From assembly GCF_010731115.1 (NCBI RefSeq), contig NZ_AP022616.1:4650001-4714000 (forward strand): a stretch of 64,000 nucleotides of DNA, given 5' to 3'. Source of the DNA: Mycolicibacterium phocaicum. Lineage in GTDB: Bacteria > Actinomycetota > Actinomycetes > Mycobacteriales > Mycobacteriaceae. The notes under the pieces are model-generated. The model ran no database searches, was not told where the DNA came from, and was given only the letters and a program-made list of their open reading frames with translations. Each line of letters opens with the position of its first letter. Positions within the stretch are counted from its first letter, which is position 1. This document shows positions 8,421 through 23,467 of the stretch, piece after piece. Position numbers and translations under genes: made by a program.

Positions 8421-8738
8421 GTGCTTACCGGTTGGGCCGTCGGGTGTCTGCTGCTGGTCGCCGCCGTGCTGGTGTTGGGGGCCGGCATGGCGGCGCGCAC
8501 GTACATCGGCGGGACGCCCCAGGATCACCCGCATCGCCGGCGCGCACGCGCGGTGCGCTGGTCCACGTTCGGCAAGGTGTTCTACGGCCCGATCAACCGT
8601 GACACCCAGGGCAACAACACTTTTGACGACGAAGAGCTCGATCACATGCTCTTCCTGCCGGCGGTCGTCGTGGCCGGCGGACTGCTCCTGGCCGGGTTGT
8701 TCGTGCTGTTCCTGGAGCTGGTCAAACACGGCGGGTGA
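8421..8738 (+). CDS. Small two-helix membrane protein
   Basis: A 105-residue protein with two hydrophobic helices (about residues 5-23 and 76-98) flanking a polar loop with HPHRRRARAVRWSTFGKVFYGP and an acidic stretch DDEELDH. Both termini would lie on the same side of the membrane. I do not recognise a family. The start is GTG with no upstream Shine-Dalgarno but a well placed -10, so leaderless expression is likely. It ends 12 bp before the convergent metallo-hydrolase gene. Confidence 0.7.
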   Translation: MLTGWAVGCLLLVAAVLVLGAGMAARTYIGGTPQDHPHRRRARAVRWSTFGKVFYGPINRDTQGNNTFDDEELDHMLFLPAVVVAGGLLLAGLFVLFLELVKHGG

Positions 8739-8750
8739 CGGCGACCGGCG

Positions 8751-9488
8751 TCAGCGTCGCTGCAAAGCGAGTTCAGCGGCCTCCCGCACCGGGCCGCGCC
8801 ACGCGGGCCCGTGGCCGGGCAGCAGCACCTGGGTGTCCAGCAGACCGAGCGCCGACAGGCTGCGTTCACACGCCGCCTCGTCGTGGTTGAAGATGTGCGG
8901 CAGTAGCTGCGGGCCGCCCTTGGTGATGAGGGGGTGACCGGTGACGACGGCGTCGCCGGCCACCAGCACGTCGCCGAAGACGTAGGAGCAGTGTCCGCCG
9001 GTGTGCCCTGGACTGGGAATCAGCTGCGGACTGCCCGGCAGCGTCGCCGCGACGTCCTCGGTGAGGGCCTGCGCGGTCGGAATGCCCTCGCGCACCAGCC
9101 CGCCCTTGCCGACGATGTGCATCGACCAGGCCAGGTACCGCGGGTTCCAGGCCCGCGTCAGGAGGTCGGTCGGTGAAACCTGTTCCAGGTATTCGCGTTT
9201 GGCGTGACCGACCTCGGCGCCGTGGCAGAACACCGGTGTGTCATGGGTTTTGGCGAACCAGATGGCTGCGCCGAGGTGGTCGACGTGCGCGTGGGTGAGC
9301 AGAATCGCCCGTACGTCGCCGGCCTCGAAGCCCAGGTCGCGCAGTGAACGCAGGACGTCATCGCGCTGGCCGGGAAAACCCGCGTCGATCAGGATCACCC
9401 CGCTGTCGTCGCTGACCAGGGTCCAGTTCACCAGGTCGGTTTGGGCGAAGTGAATATTTTCGGTGATCGCGCTCAGGGCTGCCGCCAT
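8751..9488 (-). CDS. Metallo-beta-lactamase-fold hydrolase
   Basis: A 245-residue MBL-fold protein with the zinc motif THAHVDHLG, the downstream ligands HTGGHCSY and GDAV, and the final PGHGP. It is a general hydrolase (thioesterase or glyoxalase II-like); the sequence does not show the substrate. The gene corresponds to Rv0406c by position, divergent from fgd1. The listed frame is open far upstream, but ATG 9488 begins the family sequence ([22 protein letters not shown]) and has TACACT 6 nt before it. Confidence 0.9.
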   Translation of the reverse strand: MAAALSAITENIHFAQTDLVNWTLVSDDSGVILIDAGFPGQRDDVLRSLRDLGFEAGDVRAILLTHAHVDHLGAAIWFAKTHDTPVFCHGAEVGHAKREYLEQVSPTDLLTRAWNPRYLAWSMHIVGKGGLVREGIPTAQALTEDVAATLPGSPQLIPSPGHTGGHCSYVFGDVLVAGDAVVTGHPLITKGGPQLLPHIFNHDEAACERSLSALGLLDTQVLLPGHGPAWRGPVREAAELALQRR

Positions 9489-9494
9489 GTGGCG

Positions 9495-9500
9495 AGTGTA
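9495..9500 (-). promoter_or_regulatory. Predicted -10 element, MBL hydrolase
   Basis: On the minus strand TACACT is followed by 6 nt and the ATG at 9488, predicting a leaderless mRNA. It shares the 60-bp intergenic space with the fgd1 promoter. Confidence 0.45.
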
Positions 9501-9548
9501 GGCAGAGTAGAAAAGGAACTGCAGAGGCGACGAACAGGAACGGGACTC

Positions 9549-10559
9549 ATGGCTGAACTCAGGCTGGGATACAAGGCGTCGGCGGAGCAGTTCGCGCCGC
9601 GTGAACTCGTCGAGCTGGCGGTGGCCGCCGAGGCGGCGGGCATGGACAGCGCCACCGTCAGTGATCACTTCCAGCCGTGGCGCCATACCGGCGGCCACGC
9701 ACCGTTCTCCCTGGCCTGGATGACCGCGGTGGGCGAGCGCACCGAGCGGCTGGTCCTGGGCACCTCGGTGCTGACCCCGACGTTCCGTTACAACCCGGCC
9801 GTCATCGCGCAGGCGTTCGCCACGATGGGCTGCCTGTACCCCGACCGCATCTTCCTGGGCATCGGCACCGGTGAGGCGCTCAACGAGATCGCCACCGGCT
9901 ATGAAGGCGAATGGCCCGAGTTCAAGGAGCGCTACGCGCGCCTGCGTGAGTCGGTGCGCCTGATGCGTGAGCTGTGGCTCGGCGACCGCGTCGACTTCGA
10001 GGGCGAGTACTACAAGACCAAGGGCGCCTCGATCTACGACGTGCCCGAGGGTGGTATCCCGATCTACATCGCCGCGGGCGGGCCGCAGGTGGCCAAGTAC
10101 GCCGGCCGTGCCGGCGACGGGTTCATCTGCACCTCGGGCAAGGGCGAGGAGCTGTACAAGGACAAGCTCATCCCCGCCATGCGCGAGGGCGCCGAGGCCG
10201 CGGGCAAGAACCCCGACGACGTCGACCGGATGATCGAGATCAAGATCTCGTACGACCCGGATCCGGAACTGGCTCTGGAGAACACCCGGTTCTGGGCGCC
10301 GCTGTCGCTGACGGCCGAGCAGAAGCACTCCATCGACGACCCGATCGAGATGGAGGCGGCCGCCGACGCGCTGCCAATCGAGCAGGTCGCCAAGCGCTGG
10401 ATCGTGGCGTCCGACCCGGACGAAGCCGTCGAGAAGGTCAAGCAGTACGTCGACTGGGGCCTGAACCACCTGGTGTTCCACGACCCCCGGCAGGACCAGC
10501 GCCGCTTCCTGGAGCTGTTCAAGACCGACCTTGAGCCTCGCCTGCGCAAGCTGGCGTGA
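9549..10559 (+). CDS. fgd1: F420-dependent glucose-6-phosphate dehydrogenase
   Basis: A 336-residue luciferase-like F420 enzyme of exactly the M. tuberculosis Fgd1 length. It oxidises glucose-6-phosphate to 6-phosphogluconolactone and reduces coenzyme F420, the electron source for F420H2-dependent reductases. The residues known from Fgd1 structures are all in place: His40 and Trp44 (DHFQPWRH), Glu109 (GTGEALNE), and the phosphate-binding Lys198, Lys259 and Arg283. An AGGAA sequence precedes the ATG. It is followed after 30 bp by pta, as in M. tuberculosis. Confidence 0.97.
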   Translation: MAELRLGYKASAEQFAPRELVELAVAAEAAGMDSATVSDHFQPWRHTGGHAPFSLAWMTAVGERTERLVLGTSVLTPTFRYNPAVIAQAFATMGCLYPDRIFLGIGTGEALNEIATGYEGEWPEFKERYARLRESVRLMRELWLGDRVDFEGEYYKTKGASIYDVPEGGIPIYIAAGGPQVAKYAGRAGDGFICTSGKGEELYKDKLIPAMREGAEAAGKNPDDVDRMIEIKISYDPDPELALENTRFWAPLSLTAEQKHSIDDPIEMEAAADALPIEQVAKRWIVASDPDEAVEKVKQYVDWGLNHLVFHDPRQDQRRFLELFKTDLEPRLRKLA

Positions 10560-10576
10560 CGGAAGGCAGGGCTCGG

Positions 10577-10582
10577 TAGGCT
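10577..10582 (+). promoter_or_regulatory. Predicted -10 element, pta-ackA
   Basis: TAGGCT is 7 nt before the GTG at 10590, so the pta-ackA operon probably has its own leaderless promoter in addition to any read-through from fgd1. Confidence 0.5.
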
Positions 10583-10589
10583 TATCGCC

Positions 10590-12659
10590 GTGCCCGACGC
10601 CACCGCGATCTACATCGCCTCACCTGAAGGCGACACCGGCAAGTCGACCATTGCGCTAGGGCTGTTGCACCGGCTGGCGGCCACGGTCGCCAACGTCGGG
10701 GTGTTCCGCCCGATCGTGCGCGCGGGGACCGGCCGCGACTACATCCTGGATTTGTTGCTCGCGCACAGCACCGCGGGCCTCGACTACGACGACTGCGCCG
10801 GGGTCACCTACCAGCAGTTGCACGACGATCCCGATGCGGCGATCGCCGACATCGTCGACCGCTACCACCGCGTCGCGGACAAATGCGGTGCGGTGGTCAT
10901 CGTCGGCAGCGACTACACCGATGTCGCCTCGCCCAGCGAGTTGTCGATGAATGCCCGCATCGCCGTGAATCTCGGTGCGCCCGTGTTGCTCTCGGTGCGC
11001 GCCGCTGATCGCACACCCGGCGAGGTGGCCCATGTGGTCGAGCTGTGCCTGGCCGAGCTCGCGGCCCAGCACGCGCACACCGCCGCGGTCGTCGCGAATC
11101 GGTGCGCTGCGGACGAGCTCGCCGACGTGGCCACCGCGCTGCAGCGGTTCACGCCGAAAAGCTATGTGCTGCCCGAGGAGCCGCTGCTCGCGGCGCCGAC
11201 CGTGGCGGAGCTGCGAGACGCGGTGGGCGGCACGTTGATCAGTGGCGACGAGGAGCTGCTGACCCGCGAGGTCATGGGAATGATGGTCGCCGGCATGACG
11301 GCCGAACACTGCCTGGAGCGGCTGCGCGAGTCCATGGCCGTCATCACCCCGGGCGACCGCTCCGATGTGGTGCTGGCCATCGCCAGTGCCCATGCCGCAG
11401 AAGGTTTTCCGTCGATCTCCTGCCTCATCCTCAACGGCGGCCTGCCGTTGCATCCATCGATCGCCAAACTGGTTGCGGGCCTGGGGCTGCGGTTGCCCAT
11501 CGTGGCCACCGATCTGGGCACGTATGACACCGCCCGCGCCGCGTCGACGGCGAAGGGCCGGGTGACGGCCACGTCGCTGCGCAAGGTCGACACCGCGCTG
11601 GCCCTCATGGACGAGCATGTCGACGTGGCGGATCTGCTTGCCCAGCTTGCGGTCCCGATCCCGTCGGTCGTCACGCCGCAGATGTTCACGCACCAGCTGC
11701 AGGACCGGGCTCGGGCCGACCGCCGGCGCATCGTGCTGCCCGAAGGCGACGACGACCGGATTCTGCGGGCGGCGGGCCGGCTGCTCGCCCGCTCGGTTGC
11801 CGACCTGACCATCCTCGGCGACGAGCCGACGGTGCGGGCGCGGGCTGCCGAGCTGGGCCTGGACCTCTCGGCCGCCGTGGTGCTCGATCCGCGTACCAGC
11901 GAGCTGTGCGACCAGTTCGCGGCCCAGTACGCCGAGCTGCGCAAGAAGAAGGGCGTGACCCTCGAGCAGGCTCGCGAAATCATCCACGACGTCTCGTATT
12001 TCGGCACCATGCTGGTGCACAACAACATGGTCGACGGCATGGTGTCCGGGGCGGCGCACACCACCGCACACACCGTCCGGCCGGCATTCGAGATCATCCG
12101 TACCGCGCCGGACATCTCGACGGTGTCGAGCATCTTCCTGATGTGCCTGGCCGACCGGGTGCTGGCCTACGGCGACTGCGCGATCGTGCCGGACCCGACG
12201 TCCGAGCAGCTGGCCGACATCGCGATCAGCTCGGCGCAGACCGCCGCGCAGTTCGGCATCGAGCCGCGTGTGGCCATGCTGTCCTACTCGACCGGCGATT
12301 CGGGGACCGGCGCCGACGTCGACAAGGTCAGGGCGGCAACGGAATTGGTCCGCACGCGGGCGCCGGAGCTGTTGGTCGAAGGGCCGATCCAGTACGACGC
12401 CGCCGTCGAGCCGTCGGTCGCCGCGACGAAGATGCCGGATTCGCCGGTGGCCGGCCGGGCGACGGTGCTGATCTTCCCGGACCTGAACACCGGCAACAAC
12501 ACGTACAAGGCGGTGCAGCGCAGCGCGGGCGCCATCGCGATCGGTCCGGTGCTGCAGGGCCTGAACAAACCCGTGAACGACCTGTCCCGGGGCGCGCTGG
12601 TCGAGGACATCGTCAATACCGTTGCCATCACGGCGATTCAGGCTCAAGGAGCGAAATGA
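10590..12659 (+). CDS. pta: Phosphate acetyltransferase
   Basis: A 689-residue long-form Pta that interconverts acetyl-CoA and acetyl phosphate. An N-terminal BioD/DRTGG-type P-loop region ([10 protein letters not shown] near residues 11-20, DRTGG-like domain about 200-330) precedes the catalytic PTA domain (from about 375: [14 protein letters not shown], then [18 protein letters not shown] and [19 protein letters not shown]). The length and layout match mycobacterial Pta (Rv0408). The GTG start has no Shine-Dalgarno but a good -10. The stop overlaps the ackA start in ATGA, so the two are translationally coupled. Confidence 0.96.
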   Translation: MPDATAIYIASPEGDTGKSTIALGLLHRLAATVANVGVFRPIVRAGTGRDYILDLLLAHSTAGLDYDDCAGVTYQQLHDDPDAAIADIVDRYHRVADKCGAVVIVGSDYTDVASPSELSMNARIAVNLGAPVLLSVRAADRTPGEVAHVVELCLAELAAQHAHTAAVVANRCAADELADVATALQRFTPKSYVLPEEPLLAAPTVAELRDAVGGTLISGDEELLTREVMGMMVAGMTAEHCLERLRESMAVITPGDRSDVVLAIASAHAAEGFPSISCLILNGGLPLHPSIAKLVAGLGLRLPIVATDLGTYDTARAASTAKGRVTATSLRKVDTALALMDEHVDVADLLAQLAVPIPSVVTPQMFTHQLQDRARADRRRIVLPEGDDDRILRAAGRLLARSVADLTILGDEPTVRARAAELGLDLSAAVVLDPRTSELCDQFAAQYAELRKKKGVTLEQAREIIHDVSYFGTMLVHNNMVDGMVSGAAHTTAHTVRPAFEIIRTAPDISTVSSIFLMCLADRVLAYGDCAIVPDPTSEQLADIAISSAQTAAQFGIEPRVAMLSYSTGDSGTGADVDKVRAATELVRTRAPELLVEGPIQYDAAVEPSVAATKMPDSPVAGRATVLIFPDLNTGNNTYKAVQRSAGAIAIGPVLQGLNKPVNDLSRGALVEDIVNTVAITAIQAQGAK

Positions 12660-13780
12660 GCGGGCCGGTACTGGTACTCAATTGCGGCTCGTCGTCGGTG
12701 AAATACCGCTTGGTGCAACCGGCTTCGGGCGAGTCGCTGGCCGACGGCGTGATCGAGCGGGTGGACGATTACCCGAAAGCGTTGCAGCAGGTGTTCGATG
12801 CGGTTGGTGCCGCCGGAGTGTCGGCCGACGAGATCGCGTGCGTCGGTCACCGCGTCGTGCATGGCGGCCGGAGGTTCTACCGGCCGACCGTGATCGACGA
12901 CGAGCTGGTCGCCGAACTCGAAGAGCTGGCCCCGCTGGCGCCGCTGCACAATCCGCCGGGGCTGCTGGGCATCGACGCGGCCCGCAAGCTCTTGCCGGAC
13001 GTCTCGCACGTCGCGGTGTTCGACACGGCGTTCTTCCACGATCTGCCCGCGGCCGCGGCCGAGTACGCGATCGACCGGGAGGTTGCCGACAAGTGGCACA
13101 TTCGCCGCTACGGCTTCCACGGCACGTCGCACCAGTACGTCAGCGAGCAGGCCGCGCAGTTCCTGGGTCTGCCCCTGGAATCGGTGAATCAGATTGTCCT
13201 GCACCTGGGTAACGGCGCATCGGCGTCGGCGATCGCCGGCGGTCGGCCGATCGACACCTCGATGGGTTTGACGCCGATGGAGGGTCTGGTGATGGGGACG
13301 CGCTCCGGTGACGTCGATCCCGGCATCATCATGTACCTGTCGCGCGCCGCCGGGATGTCTGTCGAGGACATCGACGTCCTGCTGAACCGCCACTCGGGTG
13401 TATCGGGATTGGGTGGGGCAACCGATTTCCGCGAGCTGCACAAGCGCATGGATGCGGGCGACGACGCGGCCCAGCTGGCCTACGACGTCTACATCCACCG
13501 GCTGCGCAAGTACATCGGCGGATACCTGGCGCTGCTGGGCGGGGCCGATGTCATCACCTTCACCGCCGGGGTGGGGGAGAACGACGCCGCCGTCCGCCGC
13601 GATGCGCTCGCCGGCTTGTTGGCGCTCGGCATCGAGGTCGACGAGGAGCGCAACCTCTCCCCGAACCGCGGTGCGCGCCGGATCTCCACCGACACCTCAC
13701 CGGTGAGTGTGCTGGTCATCCCCACGAACGAGGAGCTGGCGATCGCGCGGGCCTGCGTCGACGTCTGCAAGGTTGTCTGA
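12656..13780 (+). CDS. ackA: Acetate kinase
   Basis: A 374-residue ASKHA-fold kinase that makes ATP and acetate from acetyl phosphate and ADP. Visible motifs are [10 protein letters not shown] at the N-terminus, [26 protein letters not shown], the adenosine motif [11 protein letters not shown], and GVGEND near the C-terminus. The ATG overlaps the pta stop, with AAGGAG just upstream, so Pta and AckA should be made together. The longer open frame upstream is a shadow of pta. Mycobacterial AckA is usually about 385 aa, so the size is normal. Confidence 0.97.
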   Translation: MSGPVLVLNCGSSSVKYRLVQPASGESLADGVIERVDDYPKALQQVFDAVGAAGVSADEIACVGHRVVHGGRRFYRPTVIDDELVAELEELAPLAPLHNPPGLLGIDAARKLLPDVSHVAVFDTAFFHDLPAAAAEYAIDREVADKWHIRRYGFHGTSHQYVSEQAAQFLGLPLESVNQIVLHLGNGASASAIAGGRPIDTSMGLTPMEGLVMGTRSGDVDPGIIMYLSRAAGMSVEDIDVLLNRHSGVSGLGGATDFRELHKRMDAGDDAAQLAYDVYIHRLRKYIGGYLALLGGADVITFTAGVGENDAAVRRDALAGLLALGIEVDEERNLSPNRGARRISTDTSPVSVLVIPTNEELAIARACVDVCKVV

Positions 13781-13803
13781 AGGAACCTGCCAGGGTCGCG
13801 GCG

Positions 13804-13809
13804 TAGCTT
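13804..13809 (+). promoter_or_regulatory. Predicted -10 element for gene at 13816
   Basis: TAGCTT lies 6 nt before the GTG at 13816, consistent with leaderless transcription starting just after ackA. Confidence 0.45.
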
Positions 13810-13815
13810 GCGCTC

Positions 13816-14694
13816 GTGCCCTTACTGACCGGGACGTTCGACCCCGTAGCGGTGGTGCTGGTGCTGCTCGGCATCGGTGCCCTGGTGCGGCTGCGCCGAC
13901 GCGTGTCTCGTGCCCGATCGTGGTGCCTCGGTGGCGCCATCGCGGTGTGGGCACTGGCAACGCTCGGCGCCGTCGCGGTCTATGCGCCGATGCTGTTCTG
14001 GGTGCGCGCGCTGCAGGTCCTGCTCCTGCTGTACGTGGTGCCGCTCCTCCTGGCGCTGAGCCGTCCGGTCTCGATGGTGGGAACCGTGCTCGACCCGGTG
14101 CTGAATTCCACTGCCACGCGGGTACTGCTGTCGCCGCCGGTGACGTCGGTGCTGATGCTGGTGACGCCGTGGCTGCTGTACCTGACCCCCTGGTACGTCA
14201 CCTCGATGACCGGACCGCTCGCGTCAGTGACGCGACTTGTGCTGCCGGCCATCGGCTTTGGCTACTTTTATGCCCGCTTGCAGGTCGACCCGGTACCGCG
14301 GCGTTACCCGCCGCTGCTGTCCATCGGGATCAGCGTGGCCGAGGGGCTCGGCGACGGCATCCTCGGGCTCGTGCTGTGGCTGGGCCCGGTGATCGCCTAC
14401 GACTACTACGCCGGACTACATCGCGACTTCGGGCCCAGCATCCGGCAGGACCAGAGCTACGGCGCCGGGATCCTGTGGATTCTGGGCGACGTGCTGGGCG
14501 TGCCGTTCATCCTGCTGCTGATGCGTGCCCTGGGTTCTGACGAACGGCGCAAGGCGGCGGAGGTCGATGCCGAACTCGACGCGGCTGCCGTGGCCACCCC
14601 GCCGGCGGCCGCTGCCGACGATCCCGAGATCGACGCACCGCCGGGCGGGCTGTGGTGGCAGAACGATCCGCAGCTGCGCGACCGCTACCGGTGA
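13816..14694 (+). CDS. CtaG-like cytochrome c oxidase assembly membrane protein
   Basis: A 292-residue polytopic membrane protein with about seven hydrophobic helices and motifs of the caa3-type CtaG family (ALSRPVSMV, LYLTPWY, GISVAEGLGDGILGLVLW, DQSYGAGILWILGD). Members are linked to copper delivery or assembly of terminal oxidase, but the mycobacterial proteins are not well characterised, so the role is inferred from family. The C-terminal 50 residues are Ala/Asp-rich and cytosolic. It lies between ackA and the convergent pknG. Confidence 0.85.
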   Translation: MPLLTGTFDPVAVVLVLLGIGALVRLRRRVSRARSWCLGGAIAVWALATLGAVAVYAPMLFWVRALQVLLLLYVVPLLLALSRPVSMVGTVLDPVLNSTATRVLLSPPVTSVLMLVTPWLLYLTPWYVTSMTGPLASVTRLVLPAIGFGYFYARLQVDPVPRRYPPLLSIGISVAEGLGDGILGLVLWLGPVIAYDYYAGLHRDFGPSIRQDQSYGAGILWILGDVLGVPFILLLMRALGSDERRKAAEVDAELDAAAVATPPAAAADDPEIDAPPGGLWWQNDPQLRDRYR

Positions 14695-14703
14695 GTGCGC
14701 GCG

Positions 14704-17953
<3,250 letters not shown>

Positions 17954-17957
<4 letters not shown>

Positions 17958-19270
17958 CGGTATTCACTCAACCTCGGCCACAGCCCGAGCGCCACCGCGA
18001 CCGCCGCGGCGAAGCTCAGCGCCGCCGCGCCGACCGTCGCCCCGGACAGGGCCTGGCGTCCGTTCAGGATGTCGCTGCGCAGCTGCTTGCGGCTTTCGTC
18101 GATGGCCTTGGAGAGCGCCTCGTCGAGCTTGTCGAACGCCGGCGTCGAATCGTCTTCGCTGGTGCCCAGCGCCACCTGGGTGGCGGACTGGTAGTTGCCG
18201 GTGGAGATGTAGGCGTTGATCCGGTCGTCGGCGGCACGCCACCGGCGGATCAGCTGATCGGCGCCGTCCAGGTCCTTCTTGCCGATCGCATCGGGGCGAC
18301 GCATGTAATCCCCGAGCTGCTGCTGGAGGGCGTCGATGCGGTGGTAGTACGACTGCTTGCGCACGCTCTCGTCACCGCGCCGGATCAGCGACAGCGTCTC
18401 GTCCGCGCGCGCCTGCTGTGCCGTGATGGCCATGCTCGTCACGGTTTGCAGCGACGCTGCCGCATTGCGGGCATGGCGGGTGTCGGTGGTCGAGATGATG
18501 AGGGTCGCGCCGATCCAGATGATCATGATCAGTACCGCCATGCCGCCGGCGACGAAACCGATGTTGACGCGCCGCCGGGTGTGCTGGGCCAGCCAGCGGT
18601 TCGAGAAGAAGCCGAACATCAGCGTCGCCGCGACCACCAGGATCACGGGTGCGGGCACCTGCGACGAGCCGCTGGTCTCGGAGTTCACCCGCGCCGAGGT
18701 GTTCTCGTAGAGCCGCTGGGCGTCGGGCAGGATTTGGGTCTGCATCAGCCACGACGCCTCGGATAGATACGACGAACCCACCGGGTTGCCGGCGCGGTTG
18801 TTGGTCCGGGCAGTCTCCACCAGACCGGTGTAGACCGCCAGCTCGGCATTGATGTGCCCGAGCACCTTGACCATGGGTTCGTCGGTCAGGCCACTGGACG
18901 CGGCGGTGACGGCGACGGCGGCGTCGGTGATGGCCTGCTCGTAGCGCTGCCGGAGGTCCACCGGTTCCGAGCCGGCGATGAAGGCGGTCGCCGCGGCCGC
19001 GTCGGCGACCGACAGCGTGGTGTAGAGCTGGCCGGCCGCGAACGCCAGCGGCTCGGTGTGGTCGAGCACCGTGGTCAGGGCCTGCTGGCGGGCGTGGATC
19101 GTGGTCGAGGTGGCGAAGGCGCACGCGAGGACCAGGCTGGCGAGCATCAACCCGATCAGGAGGATGCGGCCGGGGGTGGTCCACATGAACCGCCATCGAG
19201 TGTGCGCGGGAGTCCCGGGGGACCGAGATACCACCGGCTCGGTCGAAGGGTGCGCCAACTCCACCGTCAC
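17954..19270 (-). CDS. glnX: GlnX transmembrane signal protein
   Basis: A 438-residue membrane protein with about four hydrophobic segments (near residues 33-53, 206-225, 238-260 and 410-430) and two helical extracytoplasmic regions resembling four-helix sensor bundles (ARQQALTTVLDHTEPL..., QTVTSMAITAQQARADETL...). It matches Rv0412c, named GlnX, which is proposed to carry the GlnH signal across the membrane to PknG. It is not a transporter by sequence. The GTG start at 19270 is the first of the operon; I saw no clear -10 next to it, so the promoter is probably in 19271-19350. Confidence 0.93.
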
Positions 19271-19401
19271 GTGTGCGCCGACCTCAACTTTCCTGACCCG
19301 TTGGCCCTGCCGAACTCGTTTAATAGAAGTCTAAGAGCTTGCGGCCCCTAGAGGGTGGATTACCGGTCGGCCCGGTCCCCCAAATCTTTCGCGGCGTTCC
19401 C

Positions 19402-19407
19402 TATTGT
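19402..19407 (+). promoter_or_regulatory. Predicted -10 element, mutT3
   Basis: TATTGT stands 7 nt before the GTG at 19415. This placement is the main reason for preferring that start over the in-frame GTG at 19355. Confidence 0.45.
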
Positions 19408-19414
19408 GGGATTC

Positions 19415-19900
19415 GTGCAGGGCGACGGTGACGGATGGGTGCTCGCGGCTGACGGCTCCCACTTCTGGGGTCGCCATGGTGCGGCCGGACTTCTGCTGCG
19501 GGCGCCGCAGCCGGGCGGCGGAGCGGCGGTGCTGCTGCAGTACCGCGCGCCGTGGAGCCATCAAGGCGGCACCTGGGCACTGCCCGGTGGGGCGCGCGAC
19601 AGCCACGAGACCGTCGAGGAGGCCGCGGTCCGCGAGGCCTATGAAGAAGCAGGGTTGGAGGCGCATCAATTGACGGTCCGGACCACGGTGGTCACCGCGA
19701 TCGCGATGGGTGAGGTGTGGACGTACACCACGGTGATCGCCGACGCGCCCGAACAACTCGAGACGGTGCCCAACCGCGAGAGCGTCGAGCTGCGGTGGGT
19801 CTCCGAGGACGACGTCACGTCGCTGCCATTGCATCCAGGATTCGCCGCCAGCTGGGAACAGCTGCGCAGCGTGACGGCGAGTATCCCTCTCAACTCGTAG
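19415..19900 (+). CDS. mutT3: Nudix hydrolase, MutT3-like
   Basis: A Nudix hydrolase with a complete Nudix box (GGARDSHE...REAYEEAGL, matching Gx5Ex7REUxEExGU), so it should hydrolyse a nucleoside diphosphate derivative with a divalent metal. It corresponds to MutT3 (Rv0413) by position and by the N-terminal [10 protein letters not shown] and C-terminal [11 protein letters not shown]. The open frame starts at GTG 19355 (181 aa); I prefer GTG 19415 (161 aa) because homology begins there and a -10 fits. The stop lies 11 nt inside the convergent thiE gene. Confidence 0.88.
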   Translation: MQGDGDGWVLAADGSHFWGRHGAAGLLLRAPQPGGGAAVLLQYRAPWSHQGGTWALPGGARDSHETVEEAAVREAYEEAGLEAHQLTVRTTVVTAIAMGEVWTYTTVIADAPEQLETVPNRESVELRWVSEDDVTSLPLHPGFAASWEQLRSVTASIPLNS

Positions 19901-20558
19901 GCAGCGCCTGCTTGAGCGCCCGAGCAGCCGCGGCGGGGTCCTCGGCCGCGGTGATCGCCCGAACCACGACGATGCGCCGCGCACCGGCGGCCACCACCTC
20001 GGGAACGCGTGCCAGGTCGATGCCGCCGATGGCGAACCAGGGTTTGTCGGTACCCGTCGCGGCCGCCGCGCGGACCAGATCCAAGCCCGGCGCGGTGCGG
20101 CCCGGCTTGGTCGGCGTGGGCCAACACGGGCCGACGCAGAAGTAGTCGACGTCCTCGGTCACCGAGACGGCCAGCTGCTGCTCGTCATGCGTCGAGCGGC
20201 CGAACAGCGGATCCGGCCCGACGATGTCGCGGGCGAGGGCCAGCGGCAGATCGTCCTGGCCCAGGTGCAGCACGTCGGCGTGGGCGCCGCGGGCGATGTC
20301 GGCCCGGTCGTTCACCGCAAACAGCGCGCCGTGCCGTCTCGCCGCGTCGGCCAGCACCTCCAGCGCTTCGAGCTCCTGCTTGGCCTCGAGCGGACCGAAC
20401 TGTGCTTCACCAGCCGAGCCCTTGTCCCGCAACTGGATGATGTCCACGCCACCGGAGAGTGCCGCGTCGGCGAACTCGGCCAGGTCACCGCGCTCCCGGC
20501 GGGCGTCGGTGCACAGGTACAGGGACGCGGACTGCAGACGCTCGAAGGCTTTAGACAC
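19890..20558 (-). CDS. thiE: Thiamine-phosphate synthase
   Basis: A 222-residue TIM-barrel enzyme that joins HMP-pyrophosphate and thiazole phosphate to give thiamine phosphate. Motifs are [38 protein letters not shown], and a pyrophosphate-binding PWFAIGGI. The start is GTG 20558, preceded by TACCGT and 6 nt, so it is predicted leaderless and outside the riboswitch that controls the divergent thiO operon. The frame open upstream of this GTG lacks homology. Confidence 0.95.
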   Translation of the reverse strand: MSKAFERLQSASLYLCTDARRERGDLAEFADAALSGGVDIIQLRDKGSAGEAQFGPLEAKQELEALEVLADAARRHGALFAVNDRADIARGAHADVLHLGQDDLPLALARDIVGPDPLFGRSTHDEQQLAVSVTEDVDYFCVGPCWPTPTKPGRTAPGLDLVRAAAATGTDKPWFAIGGIDLARVPEVVAAGARRIVVVRAITAAEDPAAAARALKQALPTS

Positions 20559-20564
20559 AGCGCG

Positions 20565-20570
20565 ACGGTA
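20565..20570 (-). promoter_or_regulatory. Predicted -10 element, thiE
   Basis: On the minus strand TACCGT is followed by 6 nt and the GTG at 20558. A leaderless thiE would have no leader in which to carry a riboswitch. Confidence 0.45.
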
Positions 20571-20593
20571 GCGACTACCGTGGACGCCGCACA

Positions 20594-20683
20594 CACGGGA
20601 GTCCCGGGACCGGGGGCTGAGAGTGGGGTCGTCCTACCCTTACCGTCACACCTGATCCGGATCATGCCGGCGAAGGGAGAGGA
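20594..20683 (+). ncRNA. TPP riboswitch upstream of thiO
   Basis: The conserved thi-box segments occur in order: GGGGGCTGAGAG (20612-20623), then TACCCTTACCG (20635-20645), then ACACCTGATCCGGATCATGC (20649-20668) and CGGCGAAGGGA (20669-20679). These are the pyrimidine- and pyrophosphate-sensing helices of the thiamine pyrophosphate aptamer. It ends at the Shine-Dalgarno GGAGAGGA just before the thiO GTG, so TPP binding would most simply block translation initiation. Boundaries are approximate. Confidence 0.92.
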
Positions 20684-20689
20684 ATCATC

Positions 20690-21702
20690 GTGCCGGCTGG
20701 CATGGCGGTAATCGGCGGCGGCGTCATCGGTCTGGCCGTGGCCCGACGCGCGGCGCTCGACGGGTGGTCGGTGCGCGTGCACCGGACCGAGGCGCGCGGC
20801 GCCTCGTGGGTCGCCGGCGGCATGCTCGCGCCGCACTCCGAGGGCTGGCCGGGTGAGCAGGACCAGTTGCAGGTGGGGCTGGACTCCCTGGCGTTGTGGC
20901 ATGACGGCTTCCTCGACGGCCTGCCCGACGACGTGGTGACGGCCCGCGACTCGCTCGTGGTGGCGGTCGACCGGGCAGACGCGGCCGACGTCCGTACGGT
21001 CGCCGAGTGGCTGGCGGCGCAGGGGCATCCCGTCACGGTCACCACCGCGGCCCGTGACATCGAACCGTTGCTGGCGCAGGGGATTCGGCACGGCTTCCGG
21101 GCGGAGACCGAACTGGCCGTCGACAATCGCGTCGTCGTCGAGGGGCTGATCGCGCACTGCGACCGCCTGGGTGTGCAATGGGCCGGACCGGTCGATTCCC
21201 TCGACGAGACGCGTGACGCCGATGTCACCGTGCTGGCCAACGGGATCGACGCGCCGGCACTGTGGCCCGGGCTGCCCGTGCGTCCGGTGAAGGGCGAGAT
21301 TCTGCGGCTACGGTGGCGCAAGGGCTGTATGCCGGTGCCGCAGCGGGTGATTCGCGCTCGGGTGCACGGTCGGCAGGTGTATCTGGTGCCGCGTGCCGAC
21401 GGTGTGGTGGTCGGCGCCACCCAGTACGAGCACGGCCGGGACACCGCGCCGGCGGTATCCGGAGTGCGCGACCTTCTCGATGACGCCTGTGCGGTGATAC
21501 CCGCCCTCGGCGAATACGAACTTGCCGAATGCGCTGCGGGACTGCGGCCGATGACCCCGGACGGCCTGCCGATCGTGGGCTGGCTCGATGACCGCACCCT
21601 GGCGGCCACCGGTCACGGGAGGAACGGCTTTCTGCTGGCCGCCTGGACCGCACAACGGATTTCGGACCTGTTGAAGGGCGATGCGAAAGAGGAGGTGGCA
21701 CT

Positions 21703-21709
<7 letters not shown>
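20690..21709 (+). CDS. thiO: Glycine oxidase, thiamine biosynthesis
   Basis: A 339-residue FAD-dependent D-amino-acid-oxidase fold protein. It oxidises glycine to the imine needed to form the thiazole of thiamine. The FAD motif GGGVIGLAVARRAA is at the N-terminus, SWVAGGMLAP follows at about residue 40, and the C-terminal GLRPMTPDGLPIVGW and GHGRNGFLLAAWT are characteristic. GTG 20690 is chosen because the purine-rich GGAGAGGA lies 6-7 nt before it; ATG 20702 is an alternative. It is the first gene of the riboswitch-controlled thiO-thiS-thiG unit and overlaps thiS by 7 nt. Confidence 0.94.
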
Positions 21710-23427
<1,718 letters not shown>

Positions 23428-23433
<6 letters not shown>

Positions 23434-23450
23434 TGGCACTGCCATCAGGC
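23428..23450 (+). terminator. Hairpin at the end of the thi operon
   Basis: A 10-bp perfect stem (GCCTGATGGC, ACT loop, GCCATCAGGC) overlaps the SGNH stop codon and is followed by AAGGGGG, not by a T-run. It is a hairpin without the usual U-tract, as often seen in mycobacteria, and it separates the thi unit from the ABC genes 18 bp later. Confidence 0.55.
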
Positions 23451-23467
23451 AAGGGGGTTGTCCGGCG

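Noticed and set aside
10656..12647. A 663-residue minus-strand frame opposite pta
   Set aside because: It is a shadow of the pta frame with no motif, and pta is certain.
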